Below, piece by piece: positions 1-9,931 of a DNA stretch of 64,000 bases; the first letter of the stretch is position 1, and the number at the start of each line of letters is the position of its first letter. The notes beneath the pieces were generated by a model. The model ran no database searches and was not told where the DNA came from. It saw only the letters and a program-made list of their open reading frames with translations. A program made the translations under genes and the position numbers. The DNA is from Mesomycoplasma ovipneumoniae (GTDB taxonomy: Bacteria; Bacillota_I; Bacilli_A; Mycoplasmatales; Metamycoplasmataceae), in contig NZ_CP079199.1 of the NCBI RefSeq assembly GCF_024758565.1, positions 1 to 64,000 of the forward strand, read 5' to 3'.

Positions 1-1
1 A

Positions 2-91
2 AAAGACAAAACTTTAGCAAAAAAACCTTTTGAAACAAAAAGTCTTGAAACAAAAATAAACAAAATTATCCAAAAAAATTCCAACAGCTAA
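2..91 (+). CDS. possible 3' end of a gene entering from outside the window
   Basis: An open frame starts at the window edge and ends at TAA (89-91). It has lysine-, glutamate- and threonine-rich codons typical of a mycoplasma protein C-terminus (it ends KNSNS) and stops about 20 nt before the inverted end of a dispersed element. Nothing identifies the protein. Another plus frame is also open here if TGA is read as tryptophan, so the call is weak. Confidence 0.3.
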   Translation, partial: KDKTLAKKPFETKSLETKINKIIQKNSNS

Positions 92-110
92 TTGTATTTA
101 AACATTTTTT

Positions 111-826
111 CCGAGTTTCCCAGTTTAATGAGATAATCTTAAAAAGTGTCCGATTTTGGGCACTTTTTTAACTTTTTGGCAAACTCAAGAAAAATAACTA
201 TCAAAGCAAAAACACTAAATTTTAAATCTAACAACACTCATGAAATAAAAATCTACCTATTAAACAAACTAAAAAAGCTAAAATTTTAGCCTAAAAAGCA
301 AAATTATGAAATTTTTAAACTGCTTTTTTAGCTTAAAAACACTGGCAAAAATCAATTCAAGGATAAAATAACAAAAATTATAAAAAAATACAACTACTAT
401 TTAAACTCAATGTAAATAGAAAACTCGTTTTTACTTACATTGAGCCTAAAAAAATATATGAAGTTTTGAAAGAGCCATAATTAAAAGCCTTAAATTTGTA
501 GATTTCTAAACGGGTAAATTTAAGGCACTCCATTATATTTAAAAACATAATGGAAAATTCGCATTATCTTATTTTAATACAACAAAAAACATCAATAATT
601 CCTCCCTAATTCAATATCAAAATTTATTAATTTATTCTTAAGTGATGTTAATTATAACCTAAAATTTTTTTAAACCAAGCATTTTTTTTTTTTTTTTTTG
701 CAAAATCTTAATTTTAAAATAATAAAAATTAAGATTTTAGGTCAAAAAACACCGTTTTACCGCTATTTTTGCGTATTTATTTTCACTAAAAAGTGAATTT
801 TTGTCATCAAACTGGAAAACTCAGGA
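111..826 (-). mobile_element. dispersed element copy 1, full length, transcribed leftwards
   Basis: This is the most complete minus-oriented copy. The outer ends are inverted: CGAGTTTCCCAGTTTAATGA at the left, and the reverse complement of GAGTTTTCCAGTTTGATGA at the right. On the minus strand the order is right end, poly(A) of 18 (T run 682-699), promoter, Shine-Dalgarno GGGAGG, mini-ORF MFFVVLK (592-569), three hairpins (around 484-550 and 410-447), then an intrinsic terminator (about 140-172; AAAAAAGTGCCC pairing with GGACACTTTTT). There is no transposase. The rest of 1-936 holds nothing else I recognise. Confidence 0.85.
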
Positions 827-916
827 ATATACTAACTTAGATTTAGCGCTTAAAAAAAATCACCAAATGGCGGTTTTAAAATATCTGCATGCAGCATTTA
901 TACTTTTAATTTGGGA

Positions 917-948
917 AAAAACGACTAGATTTTTATCTAATCGTCTTT
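917..948. terminator. bidirectional terminator overlapping the end of the RM#1 methylase
   Basis: ACGACTAGAT and ATCTAATCGT form a 10-bp stem around a TTTT loop. There are T residues after the stem on the plus strand and a T-rich tail on the minus strand. It overlaps the last codons of the minus-strand methylase and probably ends the RM#1 operon. Confidence 0.65.
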
Positions 949-1836
949 TTTATGAAAGTATTTTTCATTTACTTCATCTTCAAATTTCTTTATTAAGTTT
1001 TGATGGTTTTTTAAAAACCATTTTTTGTGATTTTCGATATATTCTTTTCTAATACTAGAATCATTTAAATCATTAGGCACTCTTTTAATTCTTTCATCTT
1101 CACTATCAAAACTTGTAAAATTTTCTTCTAATCTTTCCTTGCACATTTGAACATACTCTTCATTAATTTCTATGCCTATACCTCGTCTATTAGTTTGCTG
1201 GCAAACTCTAAGCATTGTTCCACTACCAACAAATGGGTCAAGTACAGTATCATTTTCATTCGATGATGCTAAAATCATTCTTTCATATAAAGCTTCCGGT
1301 TTTTGTGTGGGATGTTTTTTTCTATTCTTATTACAATAATGCATATGAGAAAATTGCCATACATTTCCCGGATTTGAACCCCTCATATTATTTATTGAAC
1401 GGTAAAATTTTTGTGGAATTCTTATATCATCTAAGTTAAAGGTAAATTTACTTTTATGCTTGGTAAACATTAGTATATCATCGTGTCTAGGAGAAAACCC
1501 TTTTGTCTTGCCTATTCCTTGTGTATAAAACCAAGTTATCCAAGAATTAAAATGCATATTCAATTCTTTTTCAAGTATGATATAGATATATGATATATAT
1601 CTCATACCCATAAAAATATATATAGTTCCATCATCTTTTAGTATTCTTTTTGCTTCGGCAAGCCACTGTCTTGAAAATTCTAAATACTCTTCAAATTCCA
1701 AATTATCTTTATTATTTCCATAATCTTTATTCAAATTGTATGGTGGATCTGTGACAATTAAATTAATACTTTTAGATTCAATTTTTTTAAGTTCTTCAAT
1801 TGCATCCCCACAAATTATTTTTAAAGTTTTATCCAT
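937..1836 (-). CDS. RM#1 DNA methyltransferase, beta-class (adenine-N6 or cytosine-N4)
   Basis: A 299-residue S-adenosylmethionine-dependent DNA methylase. The catalytic motif DPPYNL is at residues 30-34 and the cofactor-binding motif DPFVGSGT follows at about 200-207. The order DPPY, target-recognition region, FxGxG defines the beta class, whose members methylate adenine N6 or cytosine N4. Its start overlaps the upstream restriction gene by 16 nt, as in a co-translated operon. It should protect host DNA from the adjacent nuclease. Every tryptophan (for example QWLAE, SWITW, NVWQF) is TGG and there is no internal TGA, unlike resident genes, which suggests transfer from a standard-code bacterium. 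The recognition sequence cannot be read from the sequence. Confidence 0.9.
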   Translation of the reverse strand: MDKTLKIICGDAIEELKKIESKSINLIVTDPPYNLNKDYGNNKDNLEFEEYLEFSRQWLAEAKRILKDDGTIYIFMGMRYISYIYIILEKELNMHFNSWITWFYTQGIGKTKGFSPRHDDILMFTKHKSKFTFNLDDIRIPQKFYRSINNMRGSNPGNVWQFSHMHYCNKNRKKHPTQKPEALYERMILASSNENDTVLDPFVGSGTMLRVCQQTNRRGIGIEINEEYVQMCKERLEENFTSFDSEDERIKRVPNDLNDSSIRKEYIENHKKWFLKNHQNLIKKFEDEVNEKYFHKKDD

Positions 1837-2588
1837 TTATTTTTAATTGCCTCTCTATAGAAATCTTCAATCGTTCTTCTACTACTATGCAAATATTTTT
1901 TATCTAATAATTGACACATTTCCCAAGTAGTTCTTCTTTTAAAACTAACATAATGAATATCTTTGATTTGTATTTGACCAGTGCCTAGAGCTGGATTATA
2001 GCTTATGTCATTATCTCCTATAAATTTTAAGTCATACGCATTAAAGTCAACAACTTCCATAATGCCATCCATCAATTGTGTTCGTTCATTTCTTTTTGAA
2101 TAAACTTTATGCTTAATCGACAATACTATAAACATATAATCAGGGTCAGCTACATAAGCTGTCCTAATCCTAGAAAAAGAAGTAATATTAGGACCTTTTC
2201 CACTATCAACAATATCATTTGCAGTGGCCTTTACATCAATATTTCCTGTAAGAACTTTAACATTATCTTTCTTAAACTCAAGTATAATGTCCGCCATTCC
2301 TAATCTTTCTTGCGCTTCTACATTTATTAAATTATATTTATTATTTTGAACATTTCTAATGCCAGAAAAAACCTCAACTGCCCATGCTTCGATCATAGGA
2401 CCTGCAATCTTGTTTATATTTTCTAATGGTAGTCCTAATTTTAAATTTGTATTTATTATAATCTTATCATCGCCAGAATTTTTTCGTTCTTGTAATATAT
2501 TTATTATTTGTTCAATAACAAATTTTGAATCTTTTTCATATTCCTTAGACTCTATAGGTATTTTAAATTCTAAATCTTCATATCTCAT
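1821..2588 (-). CDS. RM#1 type II restriction endonuclease (PD-(D/E)xK fold, inferred)
   Basis: A 255-residue protein just upstream of, and overlapping, the methylase. It has a plausible PD-(D/E)xK active site: MADIILE with Asp100, then NIDVKAT with Asp118-x-Lys120. I do not recognise a named prototype; the restriction role rests on this motif, the length and the partner gene. Start ATG 2588 is preceded by GGAGG at a good distance. All tryptophans are TGG. Immediately upstream is the tail of an XRE-type regulator that has been cut by a dispersed element, so the cassette was probably regulator, nuclease, methylase in its original host. Confidence 0.75.
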   Translation of the reverse strand: MRYEDLEFKIPIESKEYEKDSKFVIEQIINILQERKNSGDDKIIINTNLKLGLPLENINKIAGPMIEAWAVEVFSGIRNVQNNKYNLINVEAQERLGMADIILEFKKDNVKVLTGNIDVKATANDIVDSGKGPNITSFSRIRTAYVADPDYMFIVLSIKHKVYSKRNERTQLMDGIMEVVDFNAYDLKFIGDNDISYNPALGTGQIQIKDIHYVSFKRRTTWEMCQLLDKKYLHSSRRTIEDFYREAIKNKWIKL

Positions 2589-2687
2589 AATTGTTTTTCC
2601 TCCATTTTAAATAATTTTATAACATCTTCAATCTTACAATTTAATTCTTCACATATCCTTTCAATATTTCTAAGCGATATATATTCC
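2586..2687 (-). pseudogene. 3' remnant of an XRE-family regulator, RM#1 control gene
   Basis: The minus-strand reading before the nuclease gene gives the peptide EYISLRNIERICEELNCKIE followed by DVIKLFKMEEKQL, matching the final helices of Cro/CI-type helix-turn-helix regulators. The frame ends at a TGA that overlaps the nuclease start as ATGA, a classic coupling in a standard-code host; in mycoplasma that TGA is read as tryptophan. The N-terminal DNA-binding half is missing: homology stops at the element end near 2687. It resembles the controller genes of RM operons and is certainly non-functional here. Confidence 0.7.
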
Positions 2688-3139
2688 CGAGTTTCCCAGT
2701 TTGGTGAGATAATCTTTTAAAAAAGTGTCTGGTTTTGGGCATGTTTTAACTTTTTTGGCAAGAGTTAATTACCTATTTTAAAACACTGGCAAAATCAATT
2801 TATGGATAAAATAACACAAACCATCAAAAAATACAACTACTATTTAAACTCAATGTAAATAGAAAACTCATTTTTATTTACATTGAGCCTAAAAAACATA
2901 TGAAGTTTTGAAAGAACAATAATTAAAAGCCATAAATTTGTAGATTTCTAAACGGTCAAATTTAAGGCATTCCATTATATTTAAAAACATAACGGAAAAT
3001 TCGCGTTATCTGATTTTTTAGATAAAAAACATAACTAATTCCCCCTTAATTCAATATCGACAATTTATTAATTTATTCTTAAGTGATGCTTATTATAACA
3101 TAATTTTATTTTAGACAAAGCATTTTTTTTTTTTTTTTT
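2687..3139 (-). mobile_element. dispersed element copy 2, upstream of RM#1
   Basis: The left end CCCGAGTTTCCCAGTTTGGT abuts the truncated regulator. The right side stops at the poly(T) run of 17 (3123-3139), and the outer module carrying the second inverted end is missing, so the element touches the stop codon of the specificity gene. The internal promoter points left into RM#1. The mini-ORF reads MFFI after AAGGGGG. The terminator arm near 2715-2745 is changed (AAAACATGCCC instead of AAAAAAGTGCCC), so pairing with the other arm is poor. This fills the gap between the genes. Confidence 0.8.
3092..3119 (-). promoter_or_regulatory. element promoter pointing into RM#1
   Basis: On the minus strand, TTTGTC (-35 region, 3119-3114), 16 nt, then a consensus TATAAT (3097-3092). 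The -35 box is almost touching the 17-nt poly(A) run. A similar promoter recurs at the same place in every element copy. Confidence 0.65.
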
Positions 3140-4334
3140 AGATAAACATTTTTGTGGTAAAACTTGTTTTTAAATTCTTAAAATATTTAGCTCTTTGTTC
3201 ATAAGCAACAATTAGTGAGTCAAAAGTTTCAAAAAGTTCACAAATTTTTTCTTGTTCAACAGTATCAGCGACTTTTATAAAATATTTTTCAATTTCATTA
3301 AGCCGAAAAATATGTCTAACAGATTTATTTGTACTTTTTAGCATCAATTTTTTAAAAATTTCAGTCTTAAATCAAATCAAAAAATAATCAGAATTATAGT
3401 CTTTTTTGAGCCTAAAAACTTCATACATCGGACTAATTAATCCAGGCATAGAATTTTTATATAAAGCAAGAGAGCCAACTTGAATTCTTGATGGATTAAA
3501 AGCAAAAGAATTTTTTGTTATTATTTGTGAGTTGTCTTTATTTGCAAAAATTGCTTTTCCACCTTTTTTAAAAAGTTGTTTTTGACTTACAAATCCAAAT
3601 TTATTTGAAACTGAATAGCTTATAAGCTTTAAATTATTTGAGTTTTTGTTTTTATAAGTTTGAAAAAGATCGCTAATTTGCTCAGTTTTTCAGTGTTGAC
3701 TAAAGCCTTTAAATCTAATTAAAGGAAAATCTGAATTTAAATCAGTAAACATTTTTTTTGTGAGATTATTTTTAAGATCTTTTAAAAGGTGAATTTTTTC
3801 CTCAAGTTTGTTAAGCAGGTTATCAAAAGTCTCAAAAAGTTGGGAAATTTTTAGCTGCTCGCTAACATCAGGAGTGAATTTTAGCTCAATTTTGAGTACA
3901 TTTGAGCTAATTAAATGCAGAATTGTGCTTTTAGAAATGAATTTTTTGGAGTTTTTTTCGAACTGAATTGCAAAAAAAGTACTTTCAGGATATTTTTTTG
4001 AAGTCAAAATTCCACAGTTAGAAGTGGCAAAAAATTTTTCTTCAATAAATTTAGCCGTTCCTGGATTCCCGTGAGTTGAAAAAATTATTTTTCTTTGCGC
4101 CAAAAACTCATTATAATAGCCTAAAATCCCCTGATTTTCCGTTTGTGATGAATAAACCGGATAGATGTAGCCGCGGTCTCTCTCTCTCTCTCTCTCTACA
4201 GGTCTAGTTTTTATTTGGTTTTTGGTTAGTGATTGGCCTCGGGAAATCTCAAATAAATTTTTAACTTGATCGCTAATTCAAACTGAATTGAAATTTTTAA
4301 ATTTAACTAGCGGTATATTTGGCTTTTTATTCAT
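3138..4334 (-). CDS. hsdS: type I restriction specificity subunit with a (TC)10 repeat in the coding sequence
   Basis: A 398-residue HsdS, read through several TGA-tryptophan codons. It has the usual two-half design: a target-recognition domain, a conserved helical spacer (ISQLFETFDNLLNKLEEKI, then LTKKMF), a second recognition domain, then a second spacer (ICELFETFDSLIVAYEQRA, then FTTKMF). The start of the first domain holds the signature YPVYSSQTENQGILGYYN. Twenty nt of TC repeat (4177-4196) encode alternating Glu-Arg at about residue 46; with ten units the reading frame is open, and gaining or losing one unit would shift it. No hsdM or hsdR lies nearby, so it must act with subunits encoded elsewhere or serve as a recombination donor. 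Confidence 0.9.
4177..4196. repeat. (TC)10 dinucleotide tract inside hsdS
   Basis: Ten TC units on the plus strand (GA on the coding strand). Ten units keep the N-terminal methionine in frame with the conserved GYIYPVYSS region. A typical phase-variation tract. Confidence 0.9.
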
Positions 4335-4366
4335 TAATTAATCCTTTAGATATTCTAAATTATAAT

Positions 4367-4405
4367 AAAAAATCCACCTTTAAATAGTAAAAGTTGGATT
4401 TTTTT
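4367..4405. terminator. bidirectional terminator between hsdS and the first Ig-blocking gene
   Basis: AAAAAATCCACCTTT pairs with AAAAGTTGGATTTTTTT around an AATAGT-type loop, with T-rich tails in both directions. It lies 27 nt beyond the stop of the minus-strand gene at 4432. An almost identical hairpin follows the paralogous gene at 7611. Confidence 0.7.
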
Positions 4406-4431
4406 ATATTTAAAATTTTTAGTAGTTTAAA

Positions 4432-6690
4432 TTATGAAGAAGAGGCAGAAGACGATTTGACACTTATTTCACGCAAGGCAAATTTACCTTTTGATGCTTC
4501 TTTTTGTTTTGGATCTTTAGTTTTTTCTTGATAGAACTTAATTAGATCCTCTTTAATTTGTTCTGAATCGACAACAATTTTACTAAAAGGATAGGCGTTA
4601 TTTACTGCTTCAACAAAAGCTTTGAGTTGTTCTTTGGCATCTTCGTTAGGAGTACCACTTATATTAAATGTAACATTTTGTTGATTTTGGCCAGTTTGAT
4701 CACGAAAATAAATTCGACCAGAGGGATTATCATAACGCTGAGAAATTCCACTTAATTTATCGGTATATTTTGAACCTTCAAAATCTGAAACATTAGCTGA
4801 AAAACTTGGTCCTGAAGTAATGCTAGATCCAGAATTACTATCGGCGGCAAAATAAATATCAGTAAATCTTAGCTTTTTGAAACCTTCATAGTCTTGATTT
4901 GCATATTTATCTTCTTTTCAATTTTTAATGTTATCATTAAAAATTTGATCAATTTCTTCAAATTTAAGGTTTTTAATTGTTTTAATTCCTGTTTCAGAAA
5001 AATCTAGTTTTGGAGGATAGCCGCCTTTGCCACCATGGCGACCTTGGAATGGACGTTGGTAAATTTTGGAGCCAAAAGCTAATTTTAAACCTTCGGTGAT
5101 TTTAGCTTCATCATCTCCTTTATCCCAACGGAGTGTGTCAAATAAAATTGATCCTGGGATTTGCTCATCAGGTGTGTTTTTATGAAAATCAGCGGCATTA
5201 TTATAATCAAAACTAATAAAATCAACCTCAGCAACGGCATTTGGGTTAATTGCTCAGTTATCATCAATTGCTTTTTGATTAGAATAGAGCTCTAATTCTT
5301 TAAGTTTTTTGCCTCGAAGCGCGTGTAGGCCATTTATCGCTTTTTGATCATCTAAAAATAAAGTTAGTTTTTGGACATTATTTGGTAAAGCAGCTAAAAT
5401 TTTATCAATATTTTGGTCTTTGTTTGTTGTTCCGACATTTTTAAGAACAACAGCATCAATTTTATTACCAACATTTGATTTTAGAAATTCTTGGAATTTT
5501 TCAAAAGCGTTTTTATCATTTGCATCAATTGAAGCGGCAATAATTTGGGACTTGAAAGCTTTATGTTTGTTTTGGGCATTTTGAGTGTATTGGTAAACTT
5601 TTATTGATCCAGAACCTGAGCCAGCAACTTTGTCAATTTCGGTTTTTCATTCATTATTAGAAGAAATATCGGCTTTATCTCAACCTTCATAGTTTTGATT
5701 AGCAATTCCCTGTGGATTACGTTGAACTCAACCTTCATTACTTAAAAGACGACTTTGGTTTCGTTGACGATAAAGTCCATTTTTACCTGTAACTGGATTG
5801 TCATCAGGATTTACAAAAACTCAACCGTGATGGTCATTAACATCAACAGTCATTCCGCGGGCAATGAATTTGTATTCAACATCAGAGAATTGCGGACCTT
5901 CTATTTCTTGTTGTTTTAAAAATTTTAAGTAATTGTCTTCTCTTGTTTTGTAATTATTTGCTACCCAAATTTGGTATCTTAGACTTTCTTCAAATAGTTT
6001 TTTTTCATGATCTCCACCATTAGGGTAATAACGCTTAAATTCATGTTTTAACTGGCGCTCTAGTTCGGCAATTTCAGCTTCTCGTGAGGCAATATTTGCC
6101 TCAGTTCTTTTTCTTGAAGCGGCAAGGCCTAAACGCCAATTCGCTTTTGCTTGCTCAATTGCTCCGGGTGAAACATTAACTGGTTGAGATTGTCTTGGCG
6201 AAGTTTGGACTCTTTGGGTAGTAGTTGCTGTACTTTGAACTGGGGAGCTTGCGGTTCTTGAAGCGCTTGGAGCTGGAATTGGGATGGTTGATTCGATTCG
6301 AGTAACTGTTCTACGCGTTATTGTTGGGGTAGGCTGAGGTTTGGGGGTGGCAATAGCAATTTTTTTAACTTGTTTTGGAATTTCAACTTTTGGCGGGATT
6401 TTTTCAACTTTTTGTGGCTGGGTTACTGGGGTGGGTGATTCGATTTTTTTAGGCTCTGGTTTTTTGACTGGTATATATTCAGAATTTGTAACTGGTGAAT
6501 TAAAAGCCGTGTCATTTGGTATATTTTTAAGAATTATTGATGGTGCTTGCGGTGAATAAGCAACCAAAGGAGGTTCTCAATTAAAATTATTTACTACTTC
6601 ATTTAATGCAAAAGAAAAACTAACAGCAATAGCACTTGCTGCTGCTCCTATTAAATATTTCTTGCGTTTTGAGACATAAAAAATTTGCAT
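4432..6690 (-). CDS. putative immunoglobulin-blocking virulence protein, paralog 1
   Basis: 752 residues with many TGA tryptophans. Start ATG 6690 follows a strong AAGGAGG. The N-terminus is basic (YVSKRKK) and then hydrophobic (about residues 12-34), a signal or membrane anchor. Next come a Pro/Thr/Lys-rich linker (about 60-160), a helical segment (about 165-260), and a C-terminal leucine-rich-repeat-like part (NNVQKLTLFLDDQKAINGLH, KKLKELELYSN). This layout matches the predicted immunoglobulin-blocking family related to the mycoplasma Ig-binding proteins MIB and protein M. The expected role is surface capture of antibody. No partner protease is visible next to it. The family call is from recollection of sequence features; binding is inference. 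Confidence 0.75.
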
Positions 6691-6714
6691 TTTAACCTCC
6701 TTAAAACAAAAAAC

Positions 6715-6760
6715 AAAATTAGGCAAATTTTTGAATTTAAATTTTAGCTAATTTTGTTTT
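6715..6760 (-). promoter_or_regulatory. terminator-like hairpin in the leader of Ig-blocking paralog 1
   Basis: On the minus strand ACAAAATTAG pairs with CTAATTTTGT, followed by TTTTTGTTTT and then directly by the AAGGAGG of the gene. A TATAAT lies upstream (about 6788-6793). The arrangement could be a leader attenuator. Confidence 0.4.
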
Positions 6761-6821
6761 TAAGATAGTTTTAGAAATAATTATAAATGATTTTTTCTAA
6801 AAAACAAACTTTTTTTGAGCA

Positions 6822-6906
6822 AAAAATTTTTAAGGATTTTTTAGGTTGTTTTGGTTTCAATAGGCAATCTTCAACCGAACCACCAAGTTGGGAAGCTAAT
6901 GAAGCA
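6822..6906 (-). pseudogene. 3' fragment of a third Ig-blocking paralog
   Basis: The minus strand carries SLASQLGGSVED-like coding that matches the last residues of the gene ending at 7611 (SLASQLGSSIEG). One base is missing compared with that gene (GAAGATTG against GAAGGATTG), destroying the reading frame. The fragment ends at the left edge of element copy 3. It shows that a third copy once existed, or that recombination between paralogs occurred here. Confidence 0.65.
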
Positions 6907-7530
6907 CGAGTTTACCAGGGAAAATAACTATCAAAGCAAAAACACTGAATTTTCAATCTAACACTCATGAAAGAAAAATCTACTTATTAATCAAATAAAT
7001 CAAACTAAAAAAGCTAAAATTTTAACTTAAAAAGCAAAATTACGAAATTTTTAAACTACTTTTTTAGTTCAAAACACTGATAAAAATTATAAAAAAATAC
7101 AACTACTATTTAAACTCAATGTGAATAGAAAACTCATTTTTATTTAAATTGAGCCTAAAAAAATATATGAAGTTTTGAAAGAACAATAACTAAAAGCCAT
7201 AAATTTATAGATTTCTAAACGGTTAAATTTAAGGCATTCCATTACATTTAAAAACATAATGGAAAATTCGCATTTTGTGATTTTTTTATGACAAAAACAT
7301 AACTTATTCCCCCTTAATTCAATATCAAAATTTATTAATTCATTCTTAGTGACTCTATTATAACAGATTTTTTTCTTAGACCAAGCATTTTTTTTTTTTT
7401 TTTGCAAAAGGTTAAATTTACAATAATAAAAATTAAGATTTTAGGTCAAAAAACCCGGATTTACGGGTATTTTTAGATATTTATACTCAATAAAAAGTGA
7501 ATTTTTGTCATCAAACTGGCAAACTCAGGA
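6907..7530 (-). mobile_element. dispersed element copy 3, between the two Ig-blocking genes
   Basis: The right inverted end is present (CATCAAACTGGCAAACTC, about 7510-7527). The left outer module with the terminator is missing: the copy begins at CGAGTTTACCAGGGAAAATA. Poly(T) of 16 lies at 7388-7403, the mini-ORF reads MFLS after AAGGGGG, and the usual hairpins follow (7105-7150, 7195-7262). It occupies nearly the whole gap between the two paralogs. Confidence 0.8.
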
Positions 7531-7547
7531 ATATTCTAAATTATAAT

Positions 7548-7587
7548 AAAAAATCCAGCTTTAAATAGTAAAAGTTGGATTTTTTTA
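7548..7587. terminator. bidirectional terminator after Ig-blocking paralog 2
   Basis: AAAAAATCCAGCTTT pairs with AAAAGTTGGATTTTTTT. It is a near duplicate of the hairpin at 4367-4405, including flanking bases, which supports duplication of the whole gene with its terminator. Confidence 0.7.
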
Positions 7588-7610
7588 TATTTAAAAATTT
7601 TTAAGGATTT

Positions 7611-9821
7611 TTAGGATGTTTTAGTTTCAACAGTCAATCCTTCAATTGAGCTACCAAGTTGGGAAGCCAAAGAAGAATCAACTTGAATTTTACTAAAAGC
7701 ATTTGTTCGTTTTGCGGCTTTGAGGAAATATTCTAAATCAGTTTTGGCATTTGAAGAAAAAGTTCCATTAAGAACTAAAGTTGCACCCTGAACTTGTTTT
7801 CCATCTTTATCTTTAATGTAAATGTTTGAAAATTCATAAGGGCCAAAATTAAGTCTTTTTTTGAATTGGCCATCAAATTCTTCAAGCTTAACGGTATATG
7901 TTTTTTGTCCAGAAGAAGAACCGCTATTAGAGTCAATTCCAAAAGAAATGTCACTAAATCTTAGGAAAAAGTTAGCCGTTTCCTTAATACCAGTGTCGGT
8001 TTCTCATGTTGATATTTGATCATTAAAGTCTTTATTAGCCTCGTCAAATTTAATACCACTAAAAGTTTTTATCTCGGTTTTAGAAAAATCAAGGTTAGGT
8101 GGATAGCCCCCACGGCCACCAAAAACTCCTTGGAATACCCGCTGATTAATCTTAGATCCAAAGGCAATTTTTAGTCCTTCATTAATTTTGTCAAGGCTTC
8201 CTACATCCTTTGTTCAACTTAAAGTATCAAAACGAATTGAACCAGGTAGTTTTGCCCCAGGATTATAAAGATTTATGTTCGCTTTATCAACAAAGTCTCA
8301 TTTAATAAAGTCAACATTTTTAAGACCATTAGGATTAATAGCTCAAGTTCCAGTTTCTTTTTGGGCATTTGAATAAAGCGATAATTCAGTAAGTTTATGA
8401 TTTTCTAATTTTGAAAGAGCTTCAAGTCCTTTATTGTCCTCGACAAAAAGACGCAAAGATGTAATTGAAGAAGGAAGTTTGGAAATAATTTGCTCAATTG
8501 TTTTGGTGTATTCACCTTTAACATTTTGAAGGACAACTTCTTTTAAATCAGTTTGTGTTTTAGCCAATGATTGAAGGATGGTTTCAAATTTTGATAAAGC
8601 ATTTGAATCAGATGAGTCTAAATAAAGGGATTTAAATTGTCTTATATCGTTATTTCCGGCGTTGTTACCGTCATTTTTCTTGTATTGAATAAGTCTAATT
8701 GACCTAGAACCTTCAGGAATACCGGCAGTTGAGAGAGCGGAAGTAAAGTTTGTATCCTTTACATGTGAACTAGGAACATTTAGCCCACCAGATCAACCTG
8801 GGCGAGATAAACTACTTAAAACTGTTGAATCTTGATTTGGTCATGGACTATCATAAGGCGCAATTCCTTTTGCATTATCAGCTTTAATTGCTTTTTTAAC
8901 AATATTATTTCTAGGCTCCCATCCATCAGTGTCTCTATCGGGAGTATAACCCTTTTCAAGTAGAGAAATTTCTTCTTGGTTTAAACGACCGGCCTCAAAA
9001 CGGGCTTTACGTTCAGAATGGTATTTTAAATCGTATTTTTGGCGCTCAAGTTCATATTTTTTGTTGTTAATTTGTCAAGTGTAACTTTCGTTTCAAGACT
9101 TCAAATATTCATCGTGTGCTCTACCGCGAGGGCGTCAATAAACTGATTTCTCGGCTTCATTCATTTGTCTTTCTAATTCTTTAATTTCAGCAGTTATTCT
9201 TTCAATATTAGAATTAGCGGTACCAACATTAGTTGTAGCACGAAACTTAAGGTTTTGAAGCGCTGTACCATATTTACCGTTTGTATCAACTTGTTGATAT
9301 GAAGGCGAAGGAGCAGGGGCGGGCGGGGCAAAAGTAGGAGTTGCTGGTCGGGTTTGAGTTGTTGGCGTGGTTACTGTTCGAATTGTTGTAACTCTTTGGA
9401 CTGGTCTGGGAGTTGGAGCGGCGATAGTGCGAATTGGGCTAACAATTGGCGAGGTTGGTTTTGGTTTTGCTTTTGGTGTTGTCTGCGGGATTGGATTATC
9501 AATTTTCTTAACAGTTGGGGGTTGGACGGTTTGAATTGGTTTTTCGACAACTATTTTTGGACCTGGACTTGGAACAGGCGCTTCAGGTAGATTTTGTTTT
9601 TTAGGCGGATTAATAAATTCAGTATTTGCTACAGGAGAAAAATTATCATCATTTGGTTTGTTTTTTAAAACTGTTGAAGGAGTTGCTGTTGAGTAAGAAA
9701 TTTCTAAAGGACTAAAAATATTAGCCGAAAAAACACTTGGAATGTAAGTTGCAGCAGCAACAGAAAGTCCAAGTAATGCAACGCTAATTATTTTTTTTCT
9801 TTTTGATAAATAAAGTACCAT
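7611..9821 (-). CDS. putative immunoglobulin-blocking virulence protein, paralog 2
   Basis: 736 residues, the same architecture as the gene at 4432: basic start (YLSKRKK), hydrophobic segment (about 12-33), a conserved motif just after it (PSTVLKNKPNDD here, PSIILKNIPNDT in paralog 1), a Pro/Thr-rich linker to about residue 170, a charged helical part, and an LRR-like region (SSITSLRLFVEDNKGLEAL, KLTELSLYSN). The shared GGRGGYPPNLDFS / GGKGGYPPKLDFS block near the C-terminus confirms paralogy. Start ATG 9821 has an AAAGGAG. A minus-strand TATAAT at about 9866-9871 may be its promoter. Two diverged tandem copies fit antigenic variation of an antibody-blocking surface protein. Confidence 0.75.
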
Positions 9822-9931
9822 GATATCTCCTTTTGCAAATTACTTTGTTTTACTTATTCAAGTTAAATTATAGCATAAATTATAATATAAATTGTAAAAA
9901 TAGGTACTAAAAAAATCTTAAAAAAAATAGG

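Noticed and set aside
410..560. Element hairpins considered as a T-box or known riboswitch
   Set aside because: No T-box consensus or known aptamer core is visible; the stems are simple and AT-rich.
569..592. Mini-ORF considered a random ATG
   Set aside because: A strong Shine-Dalgarno at constant spacing and a short frame recur in nearly all copies, so I kept it as part of the element; only copy 6b lacks the ATG.
801..1052. Plus-strand open frame across the element end
   Set aside because: It lies antisense to the RM#1 methylase and inside repeat sequence, with no Shine-Dalgarno and no family resemblance.
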